This document shows, one piece after another, positions 16,787-25,783 of a stretch of DNA of 64,000 nt. The DNA comes from an uncultured Lachnospiraceae bacterium (GTDB taxonomy: Bacteria > Bacillota > Clostridia > Lachnospirales > Lachnospiraceae). Below the pieces are notes generated by a model, which had not been told where the DNA came from, did no database searches, and was given only the letters and a program-made list of their open reading frames with translations. The stretch lies in NCBI GenBank assembly GCA_945949085.1, contig CAMFDJ010000008.1:1-64000 (forward strand), in the 5' to 3' direction. Numbering within the stretch: position 1 is the stretch's first letter; each line of letters starts with the position of its first letter. Made by a program: the position numbers and the translations under genes.

Positions 16787-17580
16787 CAGATTTCTACCTC
16801 CTTTGCATCGTAGACCGGTCCGTCCGTACAGATTCTTGCATTGTGCACGTGAGAATGCGCATCCACCTCTTTTGTCTTAACTATGCAGCCAAGGCATGCT
16901 CCCACACCGCAGGCCATGCGTTCCTCCAAGGAGATATAGGCCTCCATATGGTTATCCTCGGCAAACTTTTTGATTGCACGCAGCATCGGCATCGGACCAC
17001 ATGCAAAGATCATATCTCCTTCCAGATGATTGTCTGCAATCGCATCCATGACGGTTCCCCTGCTGCCTGCGGATCCGTCCTCCGTGGCAATATAAAGATC
17101 CGCATACCGTTTCATATCCTCATCCAGAAACAGTTCATTCCGGTAACCTAAGATGGCACTCACAGATGCCGCCTTACCCGCTTTCTTTAATTCCTTTGCC
17201 AGCTCGAGCATGGGCGGAATACCGATACCGCCACCCATCAAAAAGACTCTTTTTCCTTCTGCCAGCGAAAGATCATATCCATTGCCAAGCGTCCCGAGAA
17301 TTGAAATTTCTTTTCCTGCGTGATACTGTGAGAATTCTGTTGTTCCCTGTCCTGCCACGCGGTAGACAATGCGTAGCATCGTCTTTTCTTCATTCACCTC
17401 ACAGATACTGATCGGACGCGGCAGAAGTGTTGCCTGACTATGCGGATACACACTGATGAACTGTCCAGGTCTTGCATCCTGCGCAAGAGACGTCTCTATC
17501 CACATATCATAAATGCCGTCTGCGATTTCATCCTGCCTGTATACGCGGGCAGTTACTTTTTTCTTCTGTGCCATACACAT
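16786..17580 (-). CDS. pyrK: Dihydroorotate dehydrogenase electron-transfer subunit
   Basis: PyrK carries FAD and a [2Fe-2S] cluster and links PyrD to NAD+. The flavodoxin-reductase-like fold shows the FAD motif LLPRPISICEV, the nucleotide-binding GGGIGIPPMLELAKEL (about 105-120), and the cluster cysteines in MACGVGACLGCIV plus a fourth in NARICTDGPVY. The 264-residue length is typical. The start could be the first ATG or the third codon; AGAGGAAC lies just upstream. Repeat B2 separates it from pyrC. Confidence 0.96.
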   Translation of the reverse strand: MCMAQKKKVTARVYRQDEIADGIYDMWIETSLAQDARPGQFISVYPHSQATLLPRPISICEVNEEKTMLRIVYRVAGQGTTEFSQYHAGKEISILGTLGNGYDLSLAEGKRVFLMGGGIGIPPMLELAKELKKAGKAASVSAILGYRNELFLDEDMKRYADLYIATEDGSAGSRGTVMDAIADNHLEGDMIFACGPMPMLRAIKKFAEDNHMEAYISLEERMACGVGACLGCIVKTKEVDAHSHVHNARICTDGPVYDAKEVEI

Positions 17581-17606
17581 GTTCCTCTCTTTTTCCTAGA
17601 ATCATC

Positions 17607-17806
17607 GGATAATTATAAAATTTGCAATATCGTAGATGCGGACGTACGAGCTGCACGAATCCCAAGCAGGCCGTTTGACTTGCCGGTACTTAGCGAGGTT
17701 CTTTCGAGCTTAGTACCGTTGCAATTCATCGGAGCGCGAGCGTCCTGCGGGGATTCCGGCAGATTGTACGGTCGGCTATACAGATTCAATCATTTCGCAA
17801 TTACCT
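17607..17806. repeat. Structured intergenic repeat family B, copy 2 (about 200 bp)
   Basis: It aligns end to end with B1 at 4968-5168 in the same orientation, with shared cores CGGTACTTAGCGAGGT and TCATCGGAGCGCGAGCG. The right end CGCAATTACCTG matches the B1 terminal repeat, while the left end (GGATAATTATAAAAT) has decayed. Stem positions change in pairs relative to B1, for example GCAGG/CCTGC here against GCAGA/TCTGC. It sits between pyrC and pyrK and so would be transcribed in the pyr operon. Confidence 0.85.
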
Positions 17807-17841
17807 GTTCCGGTAACAATCATTGTTTTCAGCTCTATCAT

Positions 17842-19152
17842 TTATTCTGCTTCATATACAATCTTACCGTTACAGATCGTTTTTTCTATTCTACCATAAA
17901 ATGTCTGTCCCAAAAACGGGGAATTCTGCGATTTCGATACAAAATGATCAAATGTAACGGTCTGCGTATCATCAAACAGAATCAGATCTGCCGGTGCACC
18001 TTCCCTGACGGTTCCGTAGGGCAGATGATACAGCTGCGCAGGCGCCAGGCTCATGCGTGCAAAAAGCGTCGGAAAATCCAGATAGCCTTCTTTGACCAGA
18101 TTTGTCACAGCAAGTGCAAAAGCCGTCTCCAGTCCGATGATACCACTCGGCGCCTCTGTCAGCGGCTTTGCCTTCTCCTGCGCCGCATGCGGTGCATGGT
18201 CTGTTGCAATCATATCAATTGTTCCGTCCATAAGTCCTTTGATGACAGCCTGTCTGTCTGCCTCAGTTCGAAGCGGCGGATTCATCTTGGCAAGTGTCCC
18301 ATATCGGATTGCAGCTTCCTCCGTCAAAGTGAAATGATGCGGTGTTGCTTCGGCATGAATGTTATCCTGTCCCATCTCCAAAGCTTTGGCTTTCGCACGT
18401 CGTACCAGCTCCACGCTTTCTGCCGCGCTGATATGCTGCACGTCAAATGCAGCTCCTGTTTCAAGTGCAATCTGCAAATCTCTCTCCACAAGCGAAATTT
18501 CAGCCATCCGGTCGGAGCCGCCAATCCCCAAATGCGCCGATGCCTCTCCGCGATTGATCCCATTATTTTCAATATAAGCCGGATTTTCCTCGTGAAGACT
18601 GATAGGCACATCAAGTGCCGCTGCTTCTTCCATTGCTGCTCTAACCAAATCCTCCGACAAAATCGGAATACCATCATCCGTAAATCCCACAGCGCCTGCT
18701 TCCTTCAGGGCAGCCATATCTGTCATTTCCTGCCCTTTTAACCCTTTGGTGATTGCCGCACAGGTATGCACATGAATATCTGTCGCAAGTCCTTTTTCTA
18801 TGACATAGCGCAGCGTTTGTTCCTCATCCACTGCCGGCTTTGTGTTGGCCATCAGCACAACTGTTGTCACGCCGCCCTTTGCCGCCGCCTTCGCCCCTGT
18901 CAGGATGTCTTCCTTATGCGTAAAACCGGGATCCCTGAAGTGTACATGCACATCCACAAGTCCGGGGCCAATCTTAAGCCCTTCTGCATCTATCGTCTGT
19001 AAGGTATCTCCTTTCGGAAGCACAGTCTCTGCCTCCTTAGCGGAAATCCTGTCTGCCAGACGTAAGATCTTTCCCTCTGCCAGAAGGATATCCTTTTGCT
19101 CCATTGTGCCTCTCTGCGGATCGATCAGAATGCCGTTTTGAATCAAGATCAT
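17842..19152 (-). CDS. pyrC: Dihydroorotase
   Basis: PyrC cyclises carbamoyl-aspartate to dihydroorotate. The 436-residue amidohydrolase has the metal motif DVHVHFRDPGFTHKEDI (about 60-76), the conserved region around VVLMANTKPAVD, later metal histidines in ISLHEE and AEATPHHF, and the catalytic Asp in MIATDHAPH. This is the class I/type found in Gram-positive bacteria. It heads the pyrC-pyrK-pyrD group, with about 260 bases containing repeat B2 before pyrK. I did not find a PyrR-type attenuator upstream. Confidence 0.96.
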   Translation of the reverse strand: MILIQNGILIDPQRGTMEQKDILLAEGKILRLADRISAKEAETVLPKGDTLQTIDAEGLKIGPGLVDVHVHFRDPGFTHKEDILTGAKAAAKGGVTTVVLMANTKPAVDEEQTLRYVIEKGLATDIHVHTCAAITKGLKGQEMTDMAALKEAGAVGFTDDGIPILSEDLVRAAMEEAAALDVPISLHEENPAYIENNGINRGEASAHLGIGGSDRMAEISLVERDLQIALETGAAFDVQHISAAESVELVRRAKAKALEMGQDNIHAEATPHHFTLTEEAAIRYGTLAKMNPPLRTEADRQAVIKGLMDGTIDMIATDHAPHAAQEKAKPLTEAPSGIIGLETAFALAVTNLVKEGYLDFPTLFARMSLAPAQLYHLPYGTVREGAPADLILFDDTQTVTFDHFVSKSQNSPFLGQTFYGRIEKTICNGKIVYEAE

Positions 19153-19288
19153 CTGTCTCTTTCTCCTTTTCCGTTAGCCGGTATCCGTTCCTTGCAACAT
19201 ATGATTGTATGCATCGGAATGTCTTTCCTGCTATGCCACGCCGGCTGTTTTGTCTATTGTATCACAGATGGTGATTTCCATCCATCTC

Positions 19289-19735
19289 TCATTCAAAAAC
19301 AACCGTCAGATCAGATAACTCCGTCTTGATCACAATATAGGGATATGACGGCTGCTCTGTCTTTGGCTCCCCTTCTGACGGTCCGATCAGCGATGAACCA
19401 AAATAGATTGCATTCTTTGTCACATATGCCGTTTTTACCATAATACTGTAACCTCCGGTCGGCTGACTGCCATATCCCTGACAGATATATAAAAATCCAT
19501 TATCCTCAAAAGTAAGCTTAAACGGATTCTCTTTTTTGGAATTTATGATTTCCTTAAGCTCTGCCGGCAGCTCATCCTCGCACTGCACCGTATAATCCAA
19601 ATCCCTCAGCTTTTCCTCCGACACGGTTGCCATAGCGCATCCGCACAGCACAAATAAGACTGCAAACAGCCCCATCACCTGTGTCAACATCCTTTTTCCC
19701 AGCTTATCCAAAAACAATTCTGCTCCTTCTCCCAC
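19289..19735 (-). CDS. PrcB-domain lipoprotein
   Basis: About 148 residues with a membrane/lipoprotein signal (MLTQVMGLFAVLFVLCGCA; lipobox LCGC) and a compact C-terminal domain with LKEIINSKKENPFKLTFEDNGFLYICQGYGSQPTGGYSI and VIKTELSDLTVVFE, matching the PrcB C-terminal domain of spirochaete protease complexes and many clostridial lipoproteins. The function here is unknown. The start is uncertain: the ORF-track GTG lacks a good Shine-Dalgarno, while a TTG six codons in has GAAGGAG just upstream. It lies downstream of nothing obvious and is probably monocistronic. Confidence 0.75.
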   Translation of the reverse strand: MGEGAELFLDKLGKRMLTQVMGLFAVLFVLCGCAMATVSEEKLRDLDYTVQCEDELPAELKEIINSKKENPFKLTFEDNGFLYICQGYGSQPTGGYSIMVKTAYVTKNAIYFGSSLIGPSEGEPKTEQPSYPYIVIKTELSDLTVVFE

Positions 19736-19814
19736 TCAGACATTTTCTACTATTCTATGAAAAAAGTCCATCATCTATGCCACCCTTGTTATTTTCTTCC
19801 TGGTTTTGTATAAT

Positions 19815-19963
19815 GTAACTATTCAGAGCCATGTAAATTTTTAAAATATTGGGCGTCATGCTTGCATGAACGAACAATGTTTTGAAAATTTATAGGGCGA
19901 AGTAACCACATGAGCAAAAGGAAAGCCTCGCAGAGGCGATTTTGCGAATGGGGTTCTGGATTC
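19815..19963. repeat. Structured intergenic repeat family A, copy 2 (about 149 bp)
   Basis: Opposite orientation to copy 1 at 3247-3400. It starts GTAACTATTCAGAGC and contains CATGCTTGCATGAA and TATAGGGCGAAGTAACCACA. The far end (GGTTCTGGATTC) has lost the terminal inverted repeat. The small hairpin is GCCTC/GAGGC here and GCATC/GATGC in copy 1, a paired change. It lies upstream of plsC. Confidence 0.83.
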
Positions 19964-20039
19964 CATCGAGAAGAAGCGAAAGCGGATTCGAGATGGTTTC
20001 ACATTTTATCATACATTTAAACGAGAATCGGAGCCTATC

Positions 20040-20792
20040 ATGATACGTTTTATTTTAGTAGCACTTTTTGTCATCATTTTTCTGATCTTGAGCATTCCAC
20101 TGCTCGTGATCGAATGGATCATAGGGAAATTTAATATGCCACTGAAGGACAAGAGTAGTCTGGCGATTGTGACCTGGGCTTTTCGCGTGTGCCTCTTTTT
20201 ATCAGGTGTCAAAACTACTGTCATCGGCAAGGAAAATGTTCCAACAGATACCGCAGTACTCTACGTCGGCAATCACCGCAGCTATTTTGACACACTTCTG
20301 ACATACGATCAGGCAATCCGTCCGACCGGAAGCGTAGCCAAAATTGAAATGGAAAAAATCCCGCTTTTATCAAACTGGATGCGCAATCTGCACTGCACCT
20401 TCTTAGACAGAACAGATCTGAAAAAGGGACTTTTGACGATCAAAGAAAATATTGAACTGCTCAAAAGCGGCATTTCCGTAAATGTTTACCCGGAGGGTAC
20501 GCGAAACAAATCGCAGGATACACTGTTGCCATTTCATGACGGCAGTTTCAAGATGGCCGAAAAGAGCGGTTGTCCCATCGTACCGGTTACCATGAATGAC
20601 ACCAGTCAGATTTTTGAAGCACATTTGCCCAAGATCCAAAAGCAGCATATCATCGTCGAGTATGGAAAGCCAATCTACATGGCGCAGATGAGCCGCGAAG
20701 AGAAAAAAATGGTCAGCAAACAGGTACAGAATATCCTGACAGCAACCTATGAAAAAAATAAAGCGCTTGCTGCAGAAAAGAACAAGCGCTAA
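20040..20792 (+). CDS. plsC: 1-acyl-sn-glycerol-3-phosphate acyltransferase
   Basis: PlsC acylates lysophosphatidic acid to phosphatidic acid, the precursor of membrane phospholipids. An N-terminal membrane segment (about 3-27) is followed by the acyltransferase blocks: NHRSYFDT with the HX4D catalytic pair (about 78-85), FLDRTD, the substrate-binding YPEGTRNKSQ, and PIVPVTM. 250 residues is normal. The gene is alone on the plus strand and converges with murF, four bases between stop codons. Confidence 0.93.
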   Translation: MIRFILVALFVIIFLILSIPLLVIEWIIGKFNMPLKDKSSLAIVTWAFRVCLFLSGVKTTVIGKENVPTDTAVLYVGNHRSYFDTLLTYDQAIRPTGSVAKIEMEKIPLLSNWMRNLHCTFLDRTDLKKGLLTIKENIELLKSGISVNVYPEGTRNKSQDTLLPFHDGSFKMAEKSGCPIVPVTMNDTSQIFEAHLPKIQKQHIIVEYGKPIYMAQMSREEKKMVSKQVQNILTATYEKNKALAAEKNKR

Positions 20793-20796
20793 AACG

Positions 20797-22182
20797 TTAC
20801 AACTGCTCAAGCAATGTTTCAAATGCCATGCCGTGGGAGGCCTTGAGCAAAATGGTATCTTCCGCACGCAGAATCTCATCCCTGCGCGCAAGAAAAGAAG
20901 CTTTGTCTGTAAAATAATACAGGGAAAGCTTATTTTTTTCATCCTGTGCCATCACACGATCGGCGCCCTCAAAAATATACCTCGCATTTTCGCCGATGCA
21001 GACAAGGACATCTGCCTTTGACAGAGCCGCATATTCGCCCACACTCCTGTGCAGTGCATCGGAATCCTCACCCAGTTCGAACATATCACCCAGCACGGCT
21101 ACTTTTCTGCCAAGTGCAAGCCCGAGCAGATCCAGCGCAGCGCGCATGGAAACGGGATTTGCGTTATAACAGTCATCTATGACCGTCAGCTCTCCCTTTT
21201 GCACAATATGGTTTCTGCCTCCGATGGCGCGCACCATGCGGATTCCCGTTTCGATTTCTTCCTTCGTCATACCAAGAAGCTGTGCCACCATAACGGCAGC
21301 CATTGCGTTTGATACCTGATGCGCCCCCGGCACTCCGATCTGCGCCCAAATGACACAGTCCTTTGTATGAATCCGACAATCCGTGCCAAATAATCCTCTG
21401 CTCACCACATCTGTCGCGTAACAGTCCTCACTGTCAAAAAAATATGGTTTTTTGCCATGTACCTGCGAGATTGTAATCAGCTTATCATCCGCACCGTTTA
21501 AAACAGCATACCCATCCTTGGAAAGTCCTTCAAATATTTCCGTCTTTGCCTTTAATATGCCATCCCTTGTCCCCAGATTTTCCAGGTGACATTGTCCGAT
21601 ATTGGTGATGACACAGATATCAGGTCTGGCAATCGCCGTCAGTCTGCTCATCTCACCGAAATCACTGATTCCCATTTCCACGACTGCTACCTCATGACAA
21701 TCCCGGATAGACAGTATTGTCAGCGGAAGACCAATCTCATTGTTCAGATTTCCCTCTGTTTTAAGCACCTGAAACTTGGCAGACAGGACACCTGCAATCA
21801 TCTCCTTTGTACTGGTCTTACCCACACTGCCGGTGATTCCGACCACCGGAATGGAAAGCCGGCTGCGGTAAAATGCAGCAATGTCTTTTAATGCCTGAAA
21901 GCTGTCTGAAACCTGTATGTAGCAGATCTCGTTCTGCGGGCCGAAATCCTCCTGCTGCAATGTGCGCTCCGCAATCACACAAAGCGCCCCTTTTTCCATC
22001 ACCTGTCTGACAAAGCTGTGACCGTCCACGCGTTCTCCCTTTGTGGCAATGAATACAAATCCCGGCTCTGCCTTTCTGGAATCAATGACTACACCCTCTG
22101 CCATGGAGGAAAGCTTCTCCTGCGGTCCATGATAAGTGCCGTGACAAGCTTCGATGATGTTGGAAAGTGTCATTTGTTTCAT
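20797..22182 (-). CDS. murF: UDP-N-acetylmuramoyl-tripeptide--D-alanyl-D-alanine ligase
   Basis: MurF adds D-Ala-D-Ala to the cytosolic peptidoglycan precursor. The Mur ligase fold shows the N-terminal VVIDSRKAEPGFVFIATKGERVDGHSF, the P-loop GITGSVGKTSTKEMI (about 118-132), NLNNEIGLPLTIL, and the C-terminal VIDDCYNANPVSMRAALDLL and LGDMFELGEDSDALH. The chosen ATG (MKQMTLSN) has AGGAG about ten bases upstream and gives 461 residues; the ORF track starts 13 codons earlier. It is downstream of ddl, which makes its substrate. Confidence 0.95.
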   Translation of the reverse strand: MKQMTLSNIIEACHGTYHGPQEKLSSMAEGVVIDSRKAEPGFVFIATKGERVDGHSFVRQVMEKGALCVIAERTLQQEDFGPQNEICYIQVSDSFQALKDIAAFYRSRLSIPVVGITGSVGKTSTKEMIAGVLSAKFQVLKTEGNLNNEIGLPLTILSIRDCHEVAVVEMGISDFGEMSRLTAIARPDICVITNIGQCHLENLGTRDGILKAKTEIFEGLSKDGYAVLNGADDKLITISQVHGKKPYFFDSEDCYATDVVSRGLFGTDCRIHTKDCVIWAQIGVPGAHQVSNAMAAVMVAQLLGMTKEEIETGIRMVRAIGGRNHIVQKGELTVIDDCYNANPVSMRAALDLLGLALGRKVAVLGDMFELGEDSDALHRSVGEYAALSKADVLVCIGENARYIFEGADRVMAQDEKNKLSLYYFTDKASFLARRDEILRAEDTILLKASHGMAFETLLEQL

Positions 22183-22310
22183 ATTCTGTACACTCCTGTT
22201 TTTTGTTTTCTTTTCCTGCATTTCATTTCCCAGGCAATGCTTCCTGACCGCTCCCTATGGCCATGTCTGCAACATTCCGAATGTATTTTTGCATTTTCCT
22301 GTGCCTGACT

Positions 22311-23333
22311 CTATTTTCTGAGGGACGCCTCGATAATCCACTCACACAGGCGATTGAAATCATATCCCAGCGCCTGTGCCTCCTGCGGCAGCAGTGAAGT
22401 TGGTGTCATACCCGGCAATGTATTGGCTTCCAGGCAGAACATCTCACCCTGTCCATTCATCATAAAATCTATTCTTGCATAGGACTCAATATGTAAAGCC
22501 TGATACGCCTTCTGTGCATATTCCTGCATTTTCTGCGTAAGCTCCTCGGAAAGTTCTGCCGGGCAGGTTTCCACTGTGCTGCCCGCCTGATACTTGTTTT
22601 TATAGTCATAAAAGCCCTGGAGCGGAGCAATCTCAATAATCGGCAAAGCCTTACCCTCTATGACGCCGACAGAAAACTCCCGTCCCTTGATATACTGCTC
22701 GATCACAACCTGATCATCATAGGCAAAAGCCTTTTGCACCGCCTCTTCACACTCTCCCCGGTTCTGCACGATATAAACACCTACGCTCGAGCCACCGTTG
22801 CATGCCTTTACCACTGCCGGATAAGTGAAATCCTCTGCAATCGCTTCTCCCTTGCGAATCGTGTACCCTTGCGGAGTCGGAATATCGTTTCCCACAAAAA
22901 TCTGCTTGGAAAGACCTTTGTCCATGGATATTGCTGCACCGAGAGGTCCTGTCCCTGTATATTTGATTCCCTCCAGGTCAAGTGCCGCCTGCACTCTGCC
23001 ATCTTCTCCGTTTGCACCATGCAAGCCCATGAACACCAGATCTGCCTGATGGCAGATATCCAATACATGCGGTCCGAAAAAGCCCATACCGCCCCGCATC
23101 TGCTTGATCTTTTCAATATCGGGATCTTCTTCCGTGATGGCACTGATCTGCGCCGCCCAATCACGTTCCACGGAAAAGATATCCTGATAATTTTCTTCGT
23201 CATAACCGAAAAAAACATCGAGCAAAACAACGCTGTGTCCATTTTGACACAATGCCTGATATACCATTTTGCCCGTAATGAGCGATACATCCCTCTCTGT
23301 ACTCGTTCCGCCTGCCAGAACCACTATTTTCAT
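22311..23333 (-). CDS. ddl: D-alanine--D-alanine ligase
   Basis: Ddl joins two D-alanines with ATP, supplying the dipeptide used by MurF encoded just downstream. The ATP-grasp enzyme shows MKIVVLAGGTSTERDVSL at the N-terminus, VFMGLHGANGEDG, VVKACNGGSSVGVY, and the C-terminal metal site in ARIDFMMNGQGEMFCLEANTLPGMTPTSL. The start is MKIVV, with GAGGAAAC just before it; its ATG overlaps the stop region of the upstream lipoprotein gene, so they look coupled. The ORF track begins 14 codons upstream. Confidence 0.97.
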   Translation of the reverse strand: MKIVVLAGGTSTERDVSLITGKMVYQALCQNGHSVVLLDVFFGYDEENYQDIFSVERDWAAQISAITEEDPDIEKIKQMRGGMGFFGPHVLDICHQADLVFMGLHGANGEDGRVQAALDLEGIKYTGTGPLGAAISMDKGLSKQIFVGNDIPTPQGYTIRKGEAIAEDFTYPAVVKACNGGSSVGVYIVQNRGECEEAVQKAFAYDDQVVIEQYIKGREFSVGVIEGKALPIIEIAPLQGFYDYKNKYQAGSTVETCPAELSEELTQKMQEYAQKAYQALHIESYARIDFMMNGQGEMFCLEANTLPGMTPTSLLPQEAQALGYDFNRLCEWIIEASLRK

Positions 23334-24799
23334 TTTGTTTCCTCGCTTCCTGTTATGATATTCAAAATCAGCCACATAGCCGATCTGCTTTCGTCCTGCA
23401 TATCTGCAAGCTGCGTATCATGCATCAGATAATGCATCTGCTGCCTGCACACCGTCACGTACTCCTGTCCAACCACAGTATAGTCTGCGATTGCAAGACG
23501 AATGGCATGCTGCCTGATCATTTGCCGGCGCATGCGTTCCCATTCCTCTTTCTGCGCGTCTGTCAATTCTTTGCCCGTCACAGCCTGCATCCATGCACTT
23601 CCTGTCGTAAGACCATATGCGCCCACAGCTGCTTCATCCAGATAACCGGCACACTCTGCCACGAAATCTGTCATCATCTCCTCACAGATTGCATAATCCA
23701 CAGTGCGCTCCGTCGTCAGATAGAAAAAGGATGCCAGAAACAGGCGATAAGAAAAATCTGCCTCTGCCGCAAAAACATCGATAGCAGCGATATCGCTCTT
23801 TGGATCCTGATCTGCTTTCTGCCGGATGTCACGATACACTTTTTTTACCTGATTATGATATGTTGCATTTCCCGTTGCTCTGTACAGCGCTGCTGATGCC
23901 ATATAGGAATATGACTCATCTCCTGTATCCTGCGCTGCCAGGGCAGCCTGCTGATAAGCTTTGCGACTCGTCTGCAGACATTGTCTGCAAAGTGCTGCGT
24001 CTTTCTCCTGTATCACAGATGCAAAATGAGCAAGGCAGGTACTGATCAGGTAGTTCTCGCCGGCAGACAGAACATCTTTCCGTTTGTCTGCTTCGTCCTT
24101 CCAGACGGCAAGATAGGATGCCTCCTCACAAAGTCTCTGCAAGATGATCTCATCAAACGCATCCGGCACGAGCTGATAGGAAATGCTCATCTGCAAAAAT
24201 CCATACAGGGAATCCTCCGTCGGCTCCTTGCCCGCATTTTCAAAATAGACCGCCGGCTCTTTTTCCAAAAAAAGCTGTCGAAGCTGCCCGATGACCCTTT
24301 CATCATAGTCTTCTGTGATCTCGAAGTCATACGATCTGCCGATCACCGGCATTTGTATGTAATAAGTGCCCGGCTCTGTCACGCTACTGAAATCTCCTCT
24401 GTACACAGAATGTGCAAGCAGCGGATCATCTTCTGTCTGCATGATTCTGCCTGCAAAAACAAGCTTCCCGCTGTCTCTCTCATATACCGAGAACTCTCCC
24501 TGCAGATTCTCCCCACAAAAAAACGCCTGTTTGCCGTCCTGCGACCCATATCCCTGCACATCTATATAAATATGTGAATCCATCTGCGGTTTGACAAAGT
24601 TCTTTTTGTAGGCCTCTTCTCCCACAAAGCCTTCCATATCCTGCCGAAGCATTTCCAGGTCTTCTTCACCCTGCCCGGCACTCTCTTCCTCGCGCAGCGT
24701 CTGTCTCTGCCCATTACCGGGAAAAAAGCTGCATCCGGTCACAAAAAAGCTGACCAGCAATATTGCGAGAAGAGGTAGTAGTCTCTTTTGTGCTTTCAA
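23330..24799 (-). CDS. Lipoprotein with cellulase N-terminal Ig-like domain and GH9-like helical domain, probably non-catalytic
   Basis: 489 residues from a TTG start that has GGAGG seven bases upstream. A lipoprotein signal (lipobox FVTGC) is followed by an acidic linker. An Ig-like domain of the CelD_N type (about 75-180) reads HIYIDVQGYGSQDGKQAFF and SVTEPGTYYIQMPVIGRSYDFEI. A helical (alpha/alpha)6-like region fills the rest. Genuine GH9 cellulases carry a DAGD motif after the Ig domain as catalytic base; it is absent here, so hydrolytic activity is doubtful. The gene is coupled to ddl and murF, which hints at a cell-envelope role. The fold assignment is from pattern only. Confidence 0.68.
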   Translation of the reverse strand: MKAQKRLLPLLAILLVSFFVTGCSFFPGNGQRQTLREEESAGQGEEDLEMLRQDMEGFVGEEAYKKNFVKPQMDSHIYIDVQGYGSQDGKQAFFCGENLQGEFSVYERDSGKLVFAGRIMQTEDDPLLAHSVYRGDFSSVTEPGTYYIQMPVIGRSYDFEITEDYDERVIGQLRQLFLEKEPAVYFENAGKEPTEDSLYGFLQMSISYQLVPDAFDEIILQRLCEEASYLAVWKDEADKRKDVLSAGENYLISTCLAHFASVIQEKDAALCRQCLQTSRKAYQQAALAAQDTGDESYSYMASAALYRATGNATYHNQVKKVYRDIRQKADQDPKSDIAAIDVFAAEADFSYRLFLASFFYLTTERTVDYAICEEMMTDFVAECAGYLDEAAVGAYGLTTGSAWMQAVTGKELTDAQKEEWERMRRQMIRQHAIRLAIADYTVVGQEYVTVCRQQMHYLMHDTQLADMQDESRSAMWLILNIITGSEETK

Positions 24800-24908
24800 A
24801 AAATTACCTCCATACACGATTTCAATTATACTCTACGTGCCATGACAGGTAAAGTGTTAAATCTTTATCTTTCGCTTAAAACAGCATCTTTGTTCATATG
24901 TCGGATCA

Positions 24909-25742
24909 TCACTCCATCAGTTCCATCGGATCGACAGGCTGCCCATCTTTTTCTATTTTCAGATAGACATGCGTTCCTTCCACCGCATAATATTTTGTGA
25001 CCGGAGCCACCTTGGCAATCACCTGACCTCTGGCAACCGTATCTCCTTTGGCCACTTCCAGGTCATCCAGTTGCCCATAGGTTACTTCATAGCCGTCTCC
25101 CAGATTCATTTTTACATATTGCCCGATCAGCACATCAGAACCGATTTCCGTGACTTGTCCCTTCGCACAGGCACTGACATTGTCACCCTCCTGCGCACTG
25201 ATATAGATTGCCGGATTATAGCGGTATTGCTGCAGTGTTTCAAAGAAAATACTTTTATCCATGCTGTATCCAAGGATCACATCACCGTTCACCGGCCATC
25301 CACAGCCATCCTCCGGCGCAAAATGCAGAGATGCGTCAGGCACAAGAGTCTCCGGTGTCTGCAATGTTTCTTCCTCGTGCATGACCGCCTCATTTCCTGC
25401 AGGTACAATCTCCGCCTGCCCGGTCATTGCCTTTTCTCTCTCAAGCTGCGCGGTGAGTTTTCCGGCAGGAGACGGATTGACTACATCCGATCCGCTTGCC
25501 CGCGCAAGCTCCTGCGCTGCTCCCGCATCTGCTCCGATACCATCCGACGGCAATCCCTGCGCTTCTTCATTTTGCCCTGTCGCATTGTCAAGCGCCCCAT
25601 CAAGCTGTGACAGATCCACAGAATAATCACCGGACTGTTTCATGGCAGAATTTGCATACAAAGCAGATAGCAGACATCCGAGTGCGATCACAGCCGTAGA
25701 AAAAATAATACCCTTCTTTTGTTTTTTATTCTGATTCCACAT
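24909..25742 (-). CDS. spoIIQ: SpoIIQ-like M23 (LytM-fold) sporulation protein with degenerate active site
   Basis: 277 residues: one N-terminal membrane segment (about 12-32), a long low-complexity linker, and a C-terminal M23/LytM domain (about 170-275). In Bacillus the forespore protein SpoIIQ binds SpoIIIAH to form the engulfment zipper. Zinc ligands of active M23 enzymes appear lost: the HxxxD region reads NPAIYIS, and the HxH motif reads HVY in GTHVYLKIEKDG. Position directly downstream of spoIID supports the SpoIIQ call. The start MWNQNKK has GAGGTG six bases ahead. Confidence 0.8.
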   Translation of the reverse strand: MWNQNKKQKKGIIFSTAVIALGCLLSALYANSAMKQSGDYSVDLSQLDGALDNATGQNEEAQGLPSDGIGADAGAAQELARASGSDVVNPSPAGKLTAQLEREKAMTGQAEIVPAGNEAVMHEEETLQTPETLVPDASLHFAPEDGCGWPVNGDVILGYSMDKSIFFETLQQYRYNPAIYISAQEGDNVSACAKGQVTEIGSDVLIGQYVKMNLGDGYEVTYGQLDDLEVAKGDTVARGQVIAKVAPVTKYYAVEGTHVYLKIEKDGQPVDPMELME

Positions 25743-25783
25743 ATTCATCACCTCAGACATATTGTTGCCCGAAATGCTATGTG

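Noticed and set aside
19152-19289. PyrR-type attenuator upstream of pyrC
   Set aside because: I could not find the conserved PyrR-binding loop or alternative stems in the short upstream gap.
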